Assembly (NCBI RefSeq): GCF_021532315.1
Contig: NZ_JAKGAO010000009.1
Span: forward strand, 1-64,000
DNA from: Paenibacillus tarimensis
GTDB lineage: Bacteria > Bacillota > Bacilli > Paenibacillales > Paenibacillaceae
Reading direction: 5' to 3'
Length of the DNA: 64,000 bases
Below are positions 44,390 through 53,092 of this stretch, piece after piece. Both the position numbers and the translations under genes were made by a program. Each line of letters begins with the position of its first letter. The first letter of the stretch is position 1. The notes under the pieces are model-generated. The model saw nothing but the letters and a program-made list of their open reading frames with translations. It had not been told where the DNA came from and made no database searches.

Positions 44390-45379
44390 ATGCAGCGCGT
44401 ATTATCGGGCATTCAGCCCAGTGGCCAGTTGACTCTTGGCAACTATATCGGAGCAATGAAAAATTTTGTCCGTCTGCAGGACACCCACCAATGCTTCTTC
44501 ATGATCGTCGATCTGCATGCCATCACCGTTCCACAGGAGCCGGAAGCACTGCGTGAGCAGACGGAAGCAGTAGCTTCTCTATTCATCGCGGCGGGGATTG
44601 ATCCGGCCAAGGCGGCCGTTTTTGTCCAGTCGCATGTACGTTCGCATGTGGAGCTCAGCTGGCTGTTGACGACAATGACTTATATGGGCGAGCTGGAGCG
44701 GATGACCCAGTTCAAGGATAAATCAGCGGGCAAGGATTCGATTGGTGCGGGTTTGTTTACATATCCGGCGCTGATGGCCGCGGACATCCTGATCTATAAC
44801 GCTGACCTTGTGCCGGTGGGGGATGACCAGAAGCAGCATCTTGAGCTGACCCGTGATCTGGCAGGGCGATTTAACAGCCGGTTCGGCGACTATTTCACCA
44901 CACCTGAGCCGTATATTCCGAAGATCGGCGCGCGGATTATGTCCCTCGACGACGCCTCTAAGAAGATGAGCAAGAGTAACCCGAATCCGGCCAGCTACAT
45001 TGCCCTGCTCGATCCGCCGGATGTCATTCGTAAGAAGCTCAGCCGGGCGGTAACCGACTCTGGCCGTGAAGTGAAATTTAATCCTGCTGAAAAACCGGAA
45101 ATCAGCAATCTGATGAGCATCTACTCGCACTGCTCGGGGCTGTCGCTGGAAGAAATCGAAGCCCGTTATGAGGGTCAAGGCTACGGCGGCTTTAAGAAGG
45201 ACCTGGCTGAGCAGGTGGTTGCAGTGCTGGAGCCCCTGCAGGCGCGGTACCATGAAATCAGACAGTCAGGCGAAATCCACCGGATTCTGGCAGATGGAGC
45301 CGAACGTGCCTCCGCTATTGCAGACAAGACCGTGCGTGACGTCAAGGAGAAGATGGGCTTCCTGCTGCCGAAGGCATAA
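44390..45379 (+). CDS. trpS: Tryptophanyl-tRNA synthetase
   Basis: This class I synthetase (329 residues) charges tRNA-Trp. The N-terminal SGIQPSGQLTLGNYIGAMKN carries the HIGH-equivalent region. KKMSKSN is the KMSKS loop, and VGDDQKQHLELTRDLAGRF is characteristic of TrpRS. The start is the ATG at 44390, nine bases after AAGGAG. The frame is open through the leader RNA, but that part is the T-box. Expression rises when uncharged tRNA-Trp accumulates. It is a single-gene unit ending at a bidirectional terminator. Confidence 0.98.
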   Translation: MQRVLSGIQPSGQLTLGNYIGAMKNFVRLQDTHQCFFMIVDLHAITVPQEPEALREQTEAVASLFIAAGIDPAKAAVFVQSHVRSHVELSWLLTTMTYMGELERMTQFKDKSAGKDSIGAGLFTYPALMAADILIYNADLVPVGDDQKQHLELTRDLAGRFNSRFGDYFTTPEPYIPKIGARIMSLDDASKKMSKSNPNPASYIALLDPPDVIRKKLSRAVTDSGREVKFNPAEKPEISNLMSIYSHCSGLSLEEIEARYEGQGYGGFKKDLAEQVVAVLEPLQARYHEIRQSGEIHRILADGAERASAIADKTVRDVKEKMGFLLPKA

Positions 45380-45415
45380 CTTAAAGCCAGTAAAGGCTGT
45401 GTTATCAACTATTAC

Positions 45416-45452
45416 AAGAAGAAAAGACGGCGATCAGCCGTCTTTTCTTCTT
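45416..45452. terminator. Bidirectional terminator, trpS and DUF5325 gene
   Basis: AAGAAGAAAAGACGGC and GCCGTCTTTTCTTCTT are 16-base perfect complements around a five-base GATCA loop. The plus strand ends in a T/C-rich tract. The left arm falls after trpS. The right arm lies inside the last codons of the convergent small gene. Confidence 0.85.
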
Positions 45453-45610
45453 CTCTGGCGAGCTTTATAGACAAATCCGTACCCGATGACGCCCATCGTC
45501 AGAAGGAAGAAGAGCAGGGCCAGCCAGCCGTTATGACTGATCATGATGGCAGTTGCAAACATGAACAGGACAGAGATACAGGCAAACAGCAGCGATGCAG
45601 ATTTGGACAT
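45434..45610 (-). CDS. Small membrane protein, DUF5325/YlaF-like
   Basis: This 58-residue protein starts MSKSASLLFACISVLFMFAT. It has two hydrophobic helices (about 5-24 and 29-47) and a strongly basic C-terminus KARQRRRKDG, so both ends should face the cytoplasm. AAGGAG lies seven bases before the ATG. The pattern W-LALLFFLLT-G-x-GFV-KARxRR fits the DUF5325 family, which has no assigned function. Its last codons form part of the trpS terminator stem. Confidence 0.7.
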   Translation of the reverse strand: MSKSASLLFACISVLFMFATAIMISHNGWLALLFFLLTMGVIGYGFVYKARQRRRKDG

Positions 45611-45643
45611 TCACATTCTCCTTTAAAATTTTTGAGACAAGAA

Positions 45644-45672
45644 GCATATAATTGCGCAGAGGGCACATAATA
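45644..45672 (+). promoter_or_regulatory. Sigma-G-type promoter of second SASP gene
   Basis: GCATA (45644-45648), a 17-base spacer and CATAATA (45666-45672) match GNATR-N17/18-CATNNTA. The start codon is 54 bases downstream. Confidence 0.72.
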
Positions 45673-45726
45673 AGCTCGCAAGCTTGCAACACACTACAGC
45701 TTAGAGGACGAAAGGAGATTACAAAC

Positions 45727-45945
45727 ATGGCAGGCCAATCCCGCAGCAGCAACACGTTGGTAGTACCTCAAGCGAGCCAGGCACTGGAACAAATTAAATA
45801 TGAAGCTGCACAAGAGCTCGGTATCCAAATCCCGCAGGACGGCTATTACGGTAACATGGCAACTCGTGATGCTGGTTCCCTTGGTGGTTACATCACGAAG
45901 AAGCTCGTCCAAATCGCTGAACAACAATTGGCGGGCAACCGTTAA
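45727..45945 (+). CDS. Alpha/beta-type small acid-soluble spore protein (second copy)
   Basis: This 72-residue DNA-binding protein of the spore core has IKYEAAQELGIQIPQDGYYG and MATRDAGSLGGYITKKLV, the conserved segments around the GPR protease site and the DNA-binding region. The start at ATG 45727 follows GAAAGGAGATT. A strong terminator follows. Its close relative lies at 41 kb on the other strand; the two differ mostly in conservative positions, as usual for multigene ssp families. Confidence 0.95.
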   Translation: MAGQSRSSNTLVVPQASQALEQIKYEAAQELGIQIPQDGYYGNMATRDAGSLGGYITKKLVQIAEQQLAGNR

Positions 45946-45970
45946 TTCTACGTATACCTATTGATAAGCG

Positions 45971-45999
45971 GAAGTCCGGGGAAGCCCGGGCTTCTTTTT
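45971..45999 (+). terminator. Rho-independent terminator after SASP gene
   Basis: GAAGTCCGGG and CCCGGGCTTC form a 10-bp stem with loop GAAG, followed by five T residues. Confidence 0.9.
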
Positions 46000-46077
46000 G
46001 TGTTCGGCCGAGGGTCTGCTTCACGCTAAAAGCGCACCCCTTCCATTGTGGCAGGAAGGGATGCAGGGGTCAAGGCA

Positions 46078-47064
46078 TTAATAGCTGTTAAGGCGGAGCC
46101 GTTTCTCCAGCCTCTTCTCGCTCAGCCAGCCAATGTAGGAGCCAAGTGTCACGTAATCCTTATCCATCACGACAACGGCGACGAAGGGATACTGCTTCCG
46201 GTAGCGGAATCGCACGTCCGACCATCGAACTTCATATCCCCATTCGTAGCTGCGTACTTCCACATAAGTGAAAGAGGTGAAGTACAGGAAAGCCTTAACG
46301 TCCGCATGCTGTTTGGAAGCTTCGACAGCCGGGTGCTCGGCGGAGCGGACGTTTTCCATCCATGTCAGTGTCCGCCCCTTCAGATGACCGATGGCAAATC
46401 CGCCGTCACTCCGGCGTTTTACTATGTTCCAGTCCTGAATGGTAAGCGTGGGAATGACAGTATAACGATCCCCGTCGGTGAAGGTGGCATCCATGCGGAT
46501 CGCAAGACGTTCCGCTGCTCTATGCTGAAGGGTGCGGCCGATGTAGTACATCACCAATAAGCTGTAGAGCCATGGAAACACCAGCGATGGCCTTGCCGTT
46601 TCTGATGCCCAGAGGAGGAGCGCGGCAAGATGGGTCAGGAAAATAACAGGATCAAAAATGTGGATAATATTCCACCTTACCCACTTATCCGACACCGGCC
46701 AGTAGGCTTGTGTGCCATATGTATTGAACATGTCGGTCAGCACGTGCAGGCTGACGGCAAGCAGTACCCAGGCGCCGACGTGAAGGAGGGGCAGCGATCC
46801 ATGGTAGGCTAGCTGGAGGGCAAGTGTAAGGAGACAAGCCCAGATCAGCACCGCAGGGAAGGAATGGGATTTGCCCCGGTGATTCCGGATATAGGCGGCA
46901 TTGCCCATGAAACGAATCAGCCCGTCAAAATCGGGGGCTTGCGATCCGACGACCGTGCCGATCATGACGGCACCGAAGATATCCGGGTCGCCAGCGACCA
47001 CGGGGTCTACTGCCGCCAAACCTGCAAGACCGAGTCCGATGACCAAATGAGTTCCGGAATCCAT
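46078..47064 (-). CDS. YfhP-type membrane protein, YdjM/metal-dependent hydrolase family
   Basis: The protein (328 residues) has about five transmembrane helices in the first 185 residues. MDSGTHLVIGLGLAGL, SQAPDFDGLIRF, RNHRGKSHSFPAVLIW and HVLTDMFNTYGTQAYWP carry the conserved His/Asp positions of the DUF457/YdjM family, thought to bind metal. A soluble C-terminal domain of about 140 residues follows (DATFTDGDRYTVIPTLTIQDW). Bacillus YfhP has the same layout, but its activity is not proven. GGGAGG lies about ten bases before the ATG. Confidence 0.85.
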   Translation of the reverse strand: MDSGTHLVIGLGLAGLAAVDPVVAGDPDIFGAVMIGTVVGSQAPDFDGLIRFMGNAAYIRNHRGKSHSFPAVLIWACLLTLALQLAYHGSLPLLHVGAWVLLAVSLHVLTDMFNTYGTQAYWPVSDKWVRWNIIHIFDPVIFLTHLAALLLWASETARPSLVFPWLYSLLVMYYIGRTLQHRAAERLAIRMDATFTDGDRYTVIPTLTIQDWNIVKRRSDGGFAIGHLKGRTLTWMENVRSAEHPAVEASKQHADVKAFLYFTSFTYVEVRSYEWGYEVRWSDVRFRYRKQYPFVAVVVMDKDYVTLGSYIGWLSEKRLEKRLRLNSY

Positions 47065-47150
47065 GGCATGCTGACCTCCCGTTATGATGATATACTATGT
47101 GCATGCTTTAGTATGTTCTTCATAACTGCTGATTATTAGGAGGGGCTTGG

Positions 47151-47429
47151 ATGTACACCTGCTTTGTAGAATACCGGGTTGCTTCAGAATCCCGTGCAGC
47201 CTATATGGAATGGATGGAAGCTGCCAGGGTATCGAATAAGAGCTTCATCTTATATGAAGGAACAGACCAGCAAGGATTGTTCGTTGAGGTATGGCCTGCG
47301 GACAGTCTGGAGCAGGGGGAGGCCCTGAAGGAAGAGCGCTGCTCGGAGAGCTCTTCCTGGGCCGGTATGTTCAAGTATGTGCAGGGCGGAAGAGATAAGA
47401 TTCACGCCTGGGTTTTTAGAGCCTGTTAA
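47151..47429 (+). CDS. Small hypothetical protein, ABM/dimeric-barrel-like
   Basis: This 92-residue protein begins MYTCFVEYRVASESRAAYMEWMEA. It has an alternating beta-alpha-beta pattern (FVEYRV, AAYMEWMEA, FILYEGT, LFVEVWP) reminiscent of small antibiotic-biosynthesis-monooxygenase-type barrels. No active-site motif supports an enzyme. AGGAGGGGCTTGG precedes the ATG. Its stop codon overlaps that of the convergent gerQ gene by three bases (TTAA). Confidence 0.55.
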   Translation: MYTCFVEYRVASESRAAYMEWMEAARVSNKSFILYEGTDQQGLFVEVWPADSLEQGEALKEERCSESSSWAGMFKYVQGGRDKIHAWVFRAC

Positions 47430-47959
47430 CGGCCGTTCGTCATCGGTGTGGTGTTGGTTACAACTCCGCCGCCGTTGATCGGATATTCGTAGGCGATCTC
47501 TTCATCGAATGTAACGTAATCAAGATTGACCATAAGCAGCAGGTAGCGCATACCAGTTTCCGGGTTGCTGAGAATAAGATGATCCCGGCCGGCAGCTTCC
47601 ACGATGCCCTTGAACACCTTGGCATTCCACTGGCTGTTATTCTCGAAGGTCATGTATACGGTGGCGAGCTTGCCGCGGTTCAGGCGCAGGATGTTCTCTA
47701 CATAGGACTCTTCAACAGCGGGCATCGTAACGATATTGCCGGCGCCCGGTGTCACCATTCCGCCTGAAGGCACGCTTGGCGGCACTGCTCCCTGCATGCC
47801 AGGTCCGGGGGTCATCATAGCACTTGGAGCTTGAGAATAGGTCATCGGGGCACTTGTGCAGCCGGGATAGGTATAAGAGGCAGCGTAGGGCTGAAGGTGT
47901 TGTCCGCCAGTACCATAAGCAGCCGGCTGCATGCCGTAAGAAGGATTAACATTATACAT
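47426..47959 (-). CDS. gerQ: Spore coat/germination protein GerQ
   Basis: GerQ (177 residues) is an inner spore-coat protein that holds the hydrolase CwlJ in place. The first 95 residues are a low-complexity Pro/Gly/Tyr/Ala tail. The conserved domain begins EESYVENILRLNRGKLATVYMTFEN and runs to YLLLMVNLDYVTFDEEIAYEYP, closely matching GerQ. I chose the ATG at 47959, after AGGAA, because it gives MYNVNPSYG; the frame is open for 35 codons upstream but those overlap cwlJ. It lies 20 bases after cwlJ and is surely in the same operon. Confidence 0.95.
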   Translation of the reverse strand: MYNVNPSYGMQPAAYGTGGQHLQPYAASYTYPGCTSAPMTYSQAPSAMMTPGPGMQGAVPPSVPSGGMVTPGAGNIVTMPAVEESYVENILRLNRGKLATVYMTFENNSQWNAKVFKGIVEAAGRDHLILSNPETGMRYLLLMVNLDYVTFDEEIAYEYPINGGGVVTNTTPMTNGR

Positions 47960-47979
47960 TCGATAATTCCTCGCTTTCG

Positions 47980-48402
47980 TTAATAAACATTTGGACAGCT
48001 GGTAGTTGTCGGGGCAAAGAAGCAGTGGCTTTTGTGACGGCCGGTGTTCGGCTGGTTGTACCATTGGCCTGGGCAGGATGCGCTCGGCTTGAAGAACCAG
48101 AGTGCATTGGATGCGGGATGCTGCCGCTCTCCCTTGATGACACGGCGGGCAAGCCGGATTTCCTTCTCTCTTGCAGCCTGGTAGAAGTAACCCTTCTGTG
48201 TGGCCTCAAAGCCGCCAGGCCTTTGAAATGTCATGTCGCGGATGGACCGGAGATTACGGAAATCAAGGCAGTTGGCCTTCACCCGGTTGACACCCACATT
48301 ACCGACCATAAGCATGCCTAGCTCGCCTTCACCCTCCGCTTCTGCACGCATGAGGCGTGCCAGCATCTTGACATCTTCGGAATTCGCCTTGATCCTTGCC
48401 AT
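47980..48402 (-). CDS. cwlJ: Spore cortex-lytic hydrolase CwlJ
   Basis: CwlJ (140 residues) is a SleB-type hydrolase that breaks spore cortex peptidoglycan during germination, including germination triggered by calcium-dipicolinate. KANSEDVKMLARLMRAEAEGEG has the catalytic Glu of the family. VGNVGVNRVKANCLDFRNL and HPASNALWFFKP are also conserved. It has no signal peptide, as expected for CwlJ. The ATG at 48402 matches the family start; AAAGGAG lies 14 bases away, and a GTG five codons earlier is too close to it, so the exact start is unsure. gerQ follows. Confidence 0.94.
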   Translation of the reverse strand: MARIKANSEDVKMLARLMRAEAEGEGELGMLMVGNVGVNRVKANCLDFRNLRSIRDMTFQRPGGFEATQKGYFYQAAREKEIRLARRVIKGERQHPASNALWFFKPSASCPGQWYNQPNTGRHKSHCFFAPTTTSCPNVY

Positions 48403-48674
48403 TTGTTCGGGATCCACTCCTTTCGGCAGGTATGGTCGCCCGCGCCCATGGGCACAAGACTATATGATATGTATATTAGCTGGACGAATGGATAGTGACA
48501 CATACGGCTTGTACTTTTTTTTAGGCTATAGAGAGATCTGATAATCAACACATGGCGAAATGATGAACAGCCTGTGAGAACGTTGTCAACTGGCGTTATT
48601 TTCGGTATGATTAAGAACGATTCAAGGGCAAAAGGTGACCGTACAGCCTTTATGCAAATAATTGGAGGCCCGCT

Positions 48675-49547
48675 GTGCTGAAAGATTTATACCTGTTGAC
48701 CAAACCGCGGATTATACGCCTCAATCTGATTGCCGCATTCGGCGGCTTCTGGGTCGGGTCCAAGTGGGATATCGATTGGCTCCTGCTTCTCTGGATGCTG
48801 GCCGGCTCCGCACTGACGATGGCGTCTTCCTGTGTCATCAACAATTACTGGGATCGCGAGCTGGATTTGAAGATGGCCCGGACCAAGGACCGTGCGCTTC
48901 CGTCCGGCCGCTTAACCCCTTCCTTAGTCTTGTTTTACGGGATTGTGCTGGGGATTGTGGGGGAAATCGTTCTATTTGTTCTCGTTAATCCGTTATGCGG
49001 CTGGCTGGGACTGCTTGGCATGTTTGTCTATATTGTGATCTACACGATGTGGCTGAAGCGATCCTCTACGTGGAGTACCTCGATTGGAGGGATATCGGGT
49101 GCCATGCCGCCGGTTATCGGATATTGCGCTGCATCCAATGTGGTTGACGCAGGAGCCTGGCTGCTGTTCGCTCTGCTCTTCCTGTGGCAGCCCGCGCATT
49201 TCTGGTCGCTGGCAATCAGAAGGGTGGAGGAGTACCGGGCTGCCGGTTTCCCACTGCTCCCGGTTGTGAAGGGCGTTCCACGGACGAAGCTGCAGATGAT
49301 ACCGTATGTCCTGCTGCTGCTTCCCGCGGGTATTCTGATGTACTACTACGGTTATGTCGGGGAGATTTACCTGATAATCTCTGTGCTTGCAGGTGCCGTT
49401 TGGATGTGGCATACGCTGTTGGGGATTGGGGCCAAGGACACGGAGAGATGGGCCAAGACGAATTTTCTGATCTCTGTAAACTACCTGATGCTAACCTTTA
49501 TCATCATGGTCGCAGACACAACGGGAGCAGCTGCGCTGCAGCCCTGA
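48675..49547 (+). CDS. ctaB: Heme O synthase (protoheme IX farnesyltransferase) CtaB
   Basis: This UbiA-type prenyltransferase (290 residues, about nine helices) attaches a farnesyl group to heme b, giving heme O for cytochrome oxidase. NNYWDRELDLKMARTKDRALPSGRL is the diagnostic N-x3-D-x3-D region, and a second acidic region lies in RRVEEYRAAGFPLLPVVKG. The start is GTG at 48675, six bases after GGAGG. It heads a likely operon with the SCO-family copper chaperone. No ctaA gene lies beside it. Confidence 0.94.
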   Translation: MLKDLYLLTKPRIIRLNLIAAFGGFWVGSKWDIDWLLLLWMLAGSALTMASSCVINNYWDRELDLKMARTKDRALPSGRLTPSLVLFYGIVLGIVGEIVLFVLVNPLCGWLGLLGMFVYIVIYTMWLKRSSTWSTSIGGISGAMPPVIGYCAASNVVDAGAWLLFALLFLWQPAHFWSLAIRRVEEYRAAGFPLLPVVKGVPRTKLQMIPYVLLLLPAGILMYYYGYVGEIYLIISVLAGAVWMWHTLLGIGAKDTERWAKTNFLISVNYLMLTFIIMVADTTGAAALQP

Positions 49548-49576
49548 ATTTAACGAAGGGAGGAATCAGCTGACGT

Positions 49577-50191
49577 ATGGCATTTATTAAGAAATACAGC
49601 TTTCAGATTGCATTGTTTATTCTGGTTGCCGCTATGGCGGCTTATGTGCTGACACGATTCGTGTTCACGCCAGAGGAGAAGCTTGAAGTCATCAAGGCTG
49701 CGCCGGATTATGAACTGACCGCTCTTGACGGGAACATGGCTAAACGCTCTGATTCGGATGGGAAGGTCAGGCTGTATTACTTCTTCTTCGCCAATTGTCC
49801 GGATGTGTGTCCGCCGACCACGAGAATGGCCAGCGATGTTCAGGACGAGCTGAAGAAGGACGGGCTGTTCCCGTCGGATGTCGAGTTTAACTGGATTACA
49901 ATTGACCCGGAGCGGGACAGTCTCGAAGCCATGCGCGAGTATGCGGATAATATGCAGCTCGATTTGAACGGATGGAATTTCCTGCGGGGTGAACCGGAGC
50001 AGATTGTTAACATTGCAAGGGAATTTGACCTGGGCGTGATCAGCAAGGGCTCGGATAATCTGGTTCATATGGATATTCTGGTGCTTGTGGACCGGGAAGG
50101 ACAAATCCGGAAATATATCAGGGGCTTCTCAGACGATGAAACCAGTGTGGAATCGGTTGTAGCCGATATTAAGAACGTGGCGAACGATTGA
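49577..50191 (+). CDS. SCO1/SenC-family copper chaperone for cytochrome oxidase
   Basis: This membrane-anchored thioredoxin-fold protein has 204 residues with an N-terminal helix at about 8-27. It delivers copper to the CuA site of cytochrome c oxidase. The metal ligands are Cys 74 and Cys 78 in FANCPDVCPPTT and His 163 in LVHMDILVLVD. EFNWITIDPERDS is also a family mark. It lies 29 bases after ctaB, consistent with a shared role in oxidase assembly. Confidence 0.94.
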   Translation: MAFIKKYSFQIALFILVAAMAAYVLTRFVFTPEEKLEVIKAAPDYELTALDGNMAKRSDSDGKVRLYYFFFANCPDVCPPTTRMASDVQDELKKDGLFPSDVEFNWITIDPERDSLEAMREYADNMQLDLNGWNFLRGEPEQIVNIAREFDLGVISKGSDNLVHMDILVLVDREGQIRKYIRGFSDDETSVESVVADIKNVAND

Positions 50192-50223
50192 GAATGTAGG
50201 CGCCCCGGAAAGAGAATAGAGAG

Positions 50224-51156
50224 ATGTCGATATTTTTACACATCCTGTGGAATAACGTACTCCCGCTGTCCGTGATGATTGCTGTAGGCATCATTCTGCA
50301 GCGGGCTTTTTCTTTAGACATTAAAACATTATCCAAGCTGAACTTTTACTTGTTTTCCCCGGCGCTGATGTTCAGGCTGCTGTATGAAACCCCTATATCG
50401 CTCGATATTTTCGGGAATGTGATGCTGTTTGCGCTGATCTTCATGCTGCTGCAGTATGGAGCAGTGGAGATCGTCATTCGTCTGAAGGGGTATGACGGAG
50501 GGATGCGGGGCGCGATGCGGAACAGTGTCCTCTTCTATAACAGTGCGAACTATGGGATACCGCTTAACCAGCTTGCCTTTGCCGGAAATTCTTACACGCT
50601 GTCAATCCAGGTTCTGATCATGATGCTGCAATCGCTGATCCCCAATACATATGGTATTTACAGCGTTAATGCCCATAAGGCGGACTGGAGGGCCATCCGC
50701 CGGGTAATCTTGTCGATGCCGATCATCTATGTGATCCCACTGGCCTTTGTCATGCGATGGCTTCAGGTACCTGTTCCGGAGTTTATCTATACCCCGGTTA
50801 ATTATCTTGCGGATGCCTTCATTGGAACGGCGCTGATCACACTGGGGGTGCAGCTTGGGACCATGAGCTGGCGGATCAGCGGAAGGCTGGCCTACGATGT
50901 AGGGCTGTCAGTCTTCCTGCGTCTCATCGGGGGACCGGTCATTGCGTGGGGCCTTACGCTGCTCCTCGGCATCCATGGTCTCACAGCCGCTGCCCTGATT
51001 GTGTCCTCCGCCGTTCCGACTTCGCTGAGCAGTGTGCTGCTGGCCGTTGAATTTGATAATGAGAAGGAGTTTGCTTCCCAGGCTGTATTTGTTTCTACGT
51101 TAGCCAGTATTATTACGGTTACCTTCGTCATCTATCTGTTGAATATTCAGATTTGA
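50224..51156 (+). CDS. AEC (auxin efflux carrier)-family transporter
   Basis: This integral membrane protein (310 residues) has about ten helices in two five-helix repeats. NSANYGIPLNQLAFAG and AFIGTALITLGVQLGTM are the characteristic half-repeat crossovers of the AEC family (YfdV/MleP relatives). Substrates of relatives include malate and other carboxylates; the actual one here is unknown. It follows the SCO gene by 32 bases and may share the transcript. Its last ten bases overlap the convergent Toprim gene. Confidence 0.88.
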   Translation: MSIFLHILWNNVLPLSVMIAVGIILQRAFSLDIKTLSKLNFYLFSPALMFRLLYETPISLDIFGNVMLFALIFMLLQYGAVEIVIRLKGYDGGMRGAMRNSVLFYNSANYGIPLNQLAFAGNSYTLSIQVLIMMLQSLIPNTYGIYSVNAHKADWRAIRRVILSMPIIYVIPLAFVMRWLQVPVPEFIYTPVNYLADAFIGTALITLGVQLGTMSWRISGRLAYDVGLSVFLRLIGGPVIAWGLTLLLGIHGLTAAALIVSSAVPTSLSSVLLAVEFDNEKEFASQAVFVSTLASIITVTFVIYLLNIQI

Positions 51157-51527
51157 TCTTCCTTGCTCCAGCGCTCCAGGGCGGGAGCAGGCTCCGGGAA
51201 TACCAGATACTCGCCGAGTCCTGCCTTCTCCAGCTGGGCAAGCAGGTAGGGCTCGGGAGTGCCTTCAACCCCTGGATATCCTCTTCTCGTATAGATATGC
51301 TCAGCATCCGGGAAAGCATCGCGAAGTATGCCGCGAATCCGTTTGCCGGAAGAATCATTGTCTGTAAATATATAGACTTCCCGCCCGTTTACCTGTTTGA
51401 TCAGCCGCTCCACCTGCAGTGTGCCAGGAGTTCCATAGGTACAGAAGATATCCACTTCCTCCGTCACCACTCGCTTTAGCCTGCTGCGGTCATTCTTGCC
51501 TTCCACTATGATAACGATGTCCACCAT
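51147..51527 (-). CDS. Small stand-alone Toprim-domain protein (RNase M5/YusF-like)
   Basis: The product (126 residues) is little more than a Toprim domain. The N-terminal acidic motif is IVIIVEGKNDRSRLKRVV, with the catalytic-type Glu at position 9, and the DxD motif is VYIFTDNDSSGKRIRGIL. RNase M5, YusF and primase-type nucleases share this core. It lacks the C-terminal extension of classical RNase M5. The start at ATG 51527 follows GGGAGGTGG. The RNA or DNA target is not known. Confidence 0.85.
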   Translation of the reverse strand: MVDIVIIVEGKNDRSRLKRVVTEEVDIFCTYGTPGTLQVERLIKQVNGREVYIFTDNDSSGKRIRGILRDAFPDAEHIYTRRGYPGVEGTPEPYLLAQLEKAGLGEYLVFPEPAPALERWSKEDQI

Positions 51528-51633
51528 GGCCACCTCCCGTTATTATTATTGTACCCATTTCCCGGGAAATGTCGAAAGGCTTGAATGGCTGGCTGAAAAA
51601 CAGGGCAGTCCTTATGACTGCATTTGCACGCCA

Positions 51634-52848
51634 TTACGATGTGATCCGGGTGGGGGCAGAGGATGTCCGAAACGTATGCATAGGCAGCAGAATGACGGCC
51701 AGCATCAGGGACAGAAAAGCGATATAGTAAGGCGAGATGCTCTCTCTGATCTGACCGGCAATCATCGGACCCAGAAAGGCGCCAATGGAGAAGGCGACGG
51801 ACAGGATAGAGAACATCCGGCCATACCGGGTGCCTCCGCTGAGCTGGATAAGTAGTGACGAGAGAGCGGGATAGATGATCCCCTTGGCCATTCCGGCAGC
51901 GAAGAGCAGGATATACAGCGGTAGTGGAATATTGATCGCAATGGCGAAGAAGGTTAGCGCAAGTCCCAGGGCGCCCCACAGTGTACGGGCGTATGGCGAG
52001 AGCTTATTCAGGAACAGCAGGCTGAGCGTGAACAATGCGCCGAGGCTGATTACAGAGAAGAGCAGTCCGGTCGTCATTACGCCGGCGCTCGAGCCGGCCA
52101 TGAGCGGGAGCTCAAAGGACAGGATTCCTTGGGCGCAGGACATGGCCACCGGCAGGGAATAGACAAGCCACGGCATGGATGGGGCCGCTGTCGCAGCTTG
52201 CGTACTGCCATGATCCTGCTCCTCCTGCGGCTTGCTGATTGCAGCCGGACTGCTGCCAGTCAGCTGGCCCGGTTGGCTGGTATCCCCTGGCATTGGCTTG
52301 GCGGATGCTTCGCGAATGAAGAAATACGCGCAGAGTGCTGTGCCGATCAGAATCCATCCAAGCAGGTAAAAGGCTTGTTCAAAGCCCACCTTCGCGACCA
52401 AGAGTGCGCCTGCCGCCGGCGAGACGACGGAAGCTAGCGTATGGACCAGGCCATTGCCTGCCATCAGCTTGCCCTGCTTGAGCTGATCGGAGGTAATCCG
52501 GGCGAGCATGGCCATACAAGCCGGTGAAAGGAAGGCAAGTACGAAGCCGCTGATCGAGCGCAGGGTCAGGAGCTGCCAGGGGTCGGTAACCCGCGATTGG
52601 AGCAGCAGAATTCCGCCGGCCAGAAGGAGGCTCATTACGATAAAGAAGCGGCTGCCGTACCGGTCCACACTGTAGCCCGCAATAATGTTGCCGGGCAGAT
52701 GCGTCAGGGAGTACATTCCCATCATGAGCCCGATGAACGAAGGGGCAGCGCCGATCGATACGGCGAAGGGCGTGAGGATAGGGTATTGAGCGTGCAGATC
52801 GAATACAGCGACGAAGGAAAACAGATAAAGCCAAATGGCTGTTCGCAT
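51634..52848 (-). CDS. Major facilitator superfamily transporter
   Basis: This transporter (404 residues, 12 predicted helices) has the MFS motif A-like region GYSVDRYGSRF between helices 2 and 3, and a long polar central loop (about 185-222, rich in Ser, Gln, Pro). It resembles drug/sugar efflux members without a specific assignment. GGGAGAG precedes the ATG on the minus strand. Downstream lies the Toprim gene, about 105 bases away on the same strand, possibly cotranscribed. Confidence 0.88.
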   Translation of the reverse strand: MRTAIWLYLFSFVAVFDLHAQYPILTPFAVSIGAAPSFIGLMMGMYSLTHLPGNIIAGYSVDRYGSRFFIVMSLLLAGGILLLQSRVTDPWQLLTLRSISGFVLAFLSPACMAMLARITSDQLKQGKLMAGNGLVHTLASVVSPAAGALLVAKVGFEQAFYLLGWILIGTALCAYFFIREASAKPMPGDTSQPGQLTGSSPAAISKPQEEQDHGSTQAATAAPSMPWLVYSLPVAMSCAQGILSFELPLMAGSSAGVMTTGLLFSVISLGALFTLSLLFLNKLSPYARTLWGALGLALTFFAIAINIPLPLYILLFAAGMAKGIIYPALSSLLIQLSGGTRYGRMFSILSVAFSIGAFLGPMIAGQIRESISPYYIAFLSLMLAVILLPMHTFRTSSAPTRITS

Positions 52849-53092
52849 GAGTCACTCTCCCGTAAAGTTCGAAAATTCTCTATATCCTACTTGTACTCAT
52901 TAAGGGGACAGGATATGTATGGACAAGCCGCCTTGACATAAAGGTCCTCTCAAATGCCGTTTACGGTAGGATGAAGCTGGGGTATAATGATTGATACCTG
53001 AGCATGCGGGATCAAGCTGATTTGGTAGTATGCTAGATTAGCTGTGAGCCGTGCGCGGACGGCTTTGGAAACAGATGAATTGGGGTGTCTTA

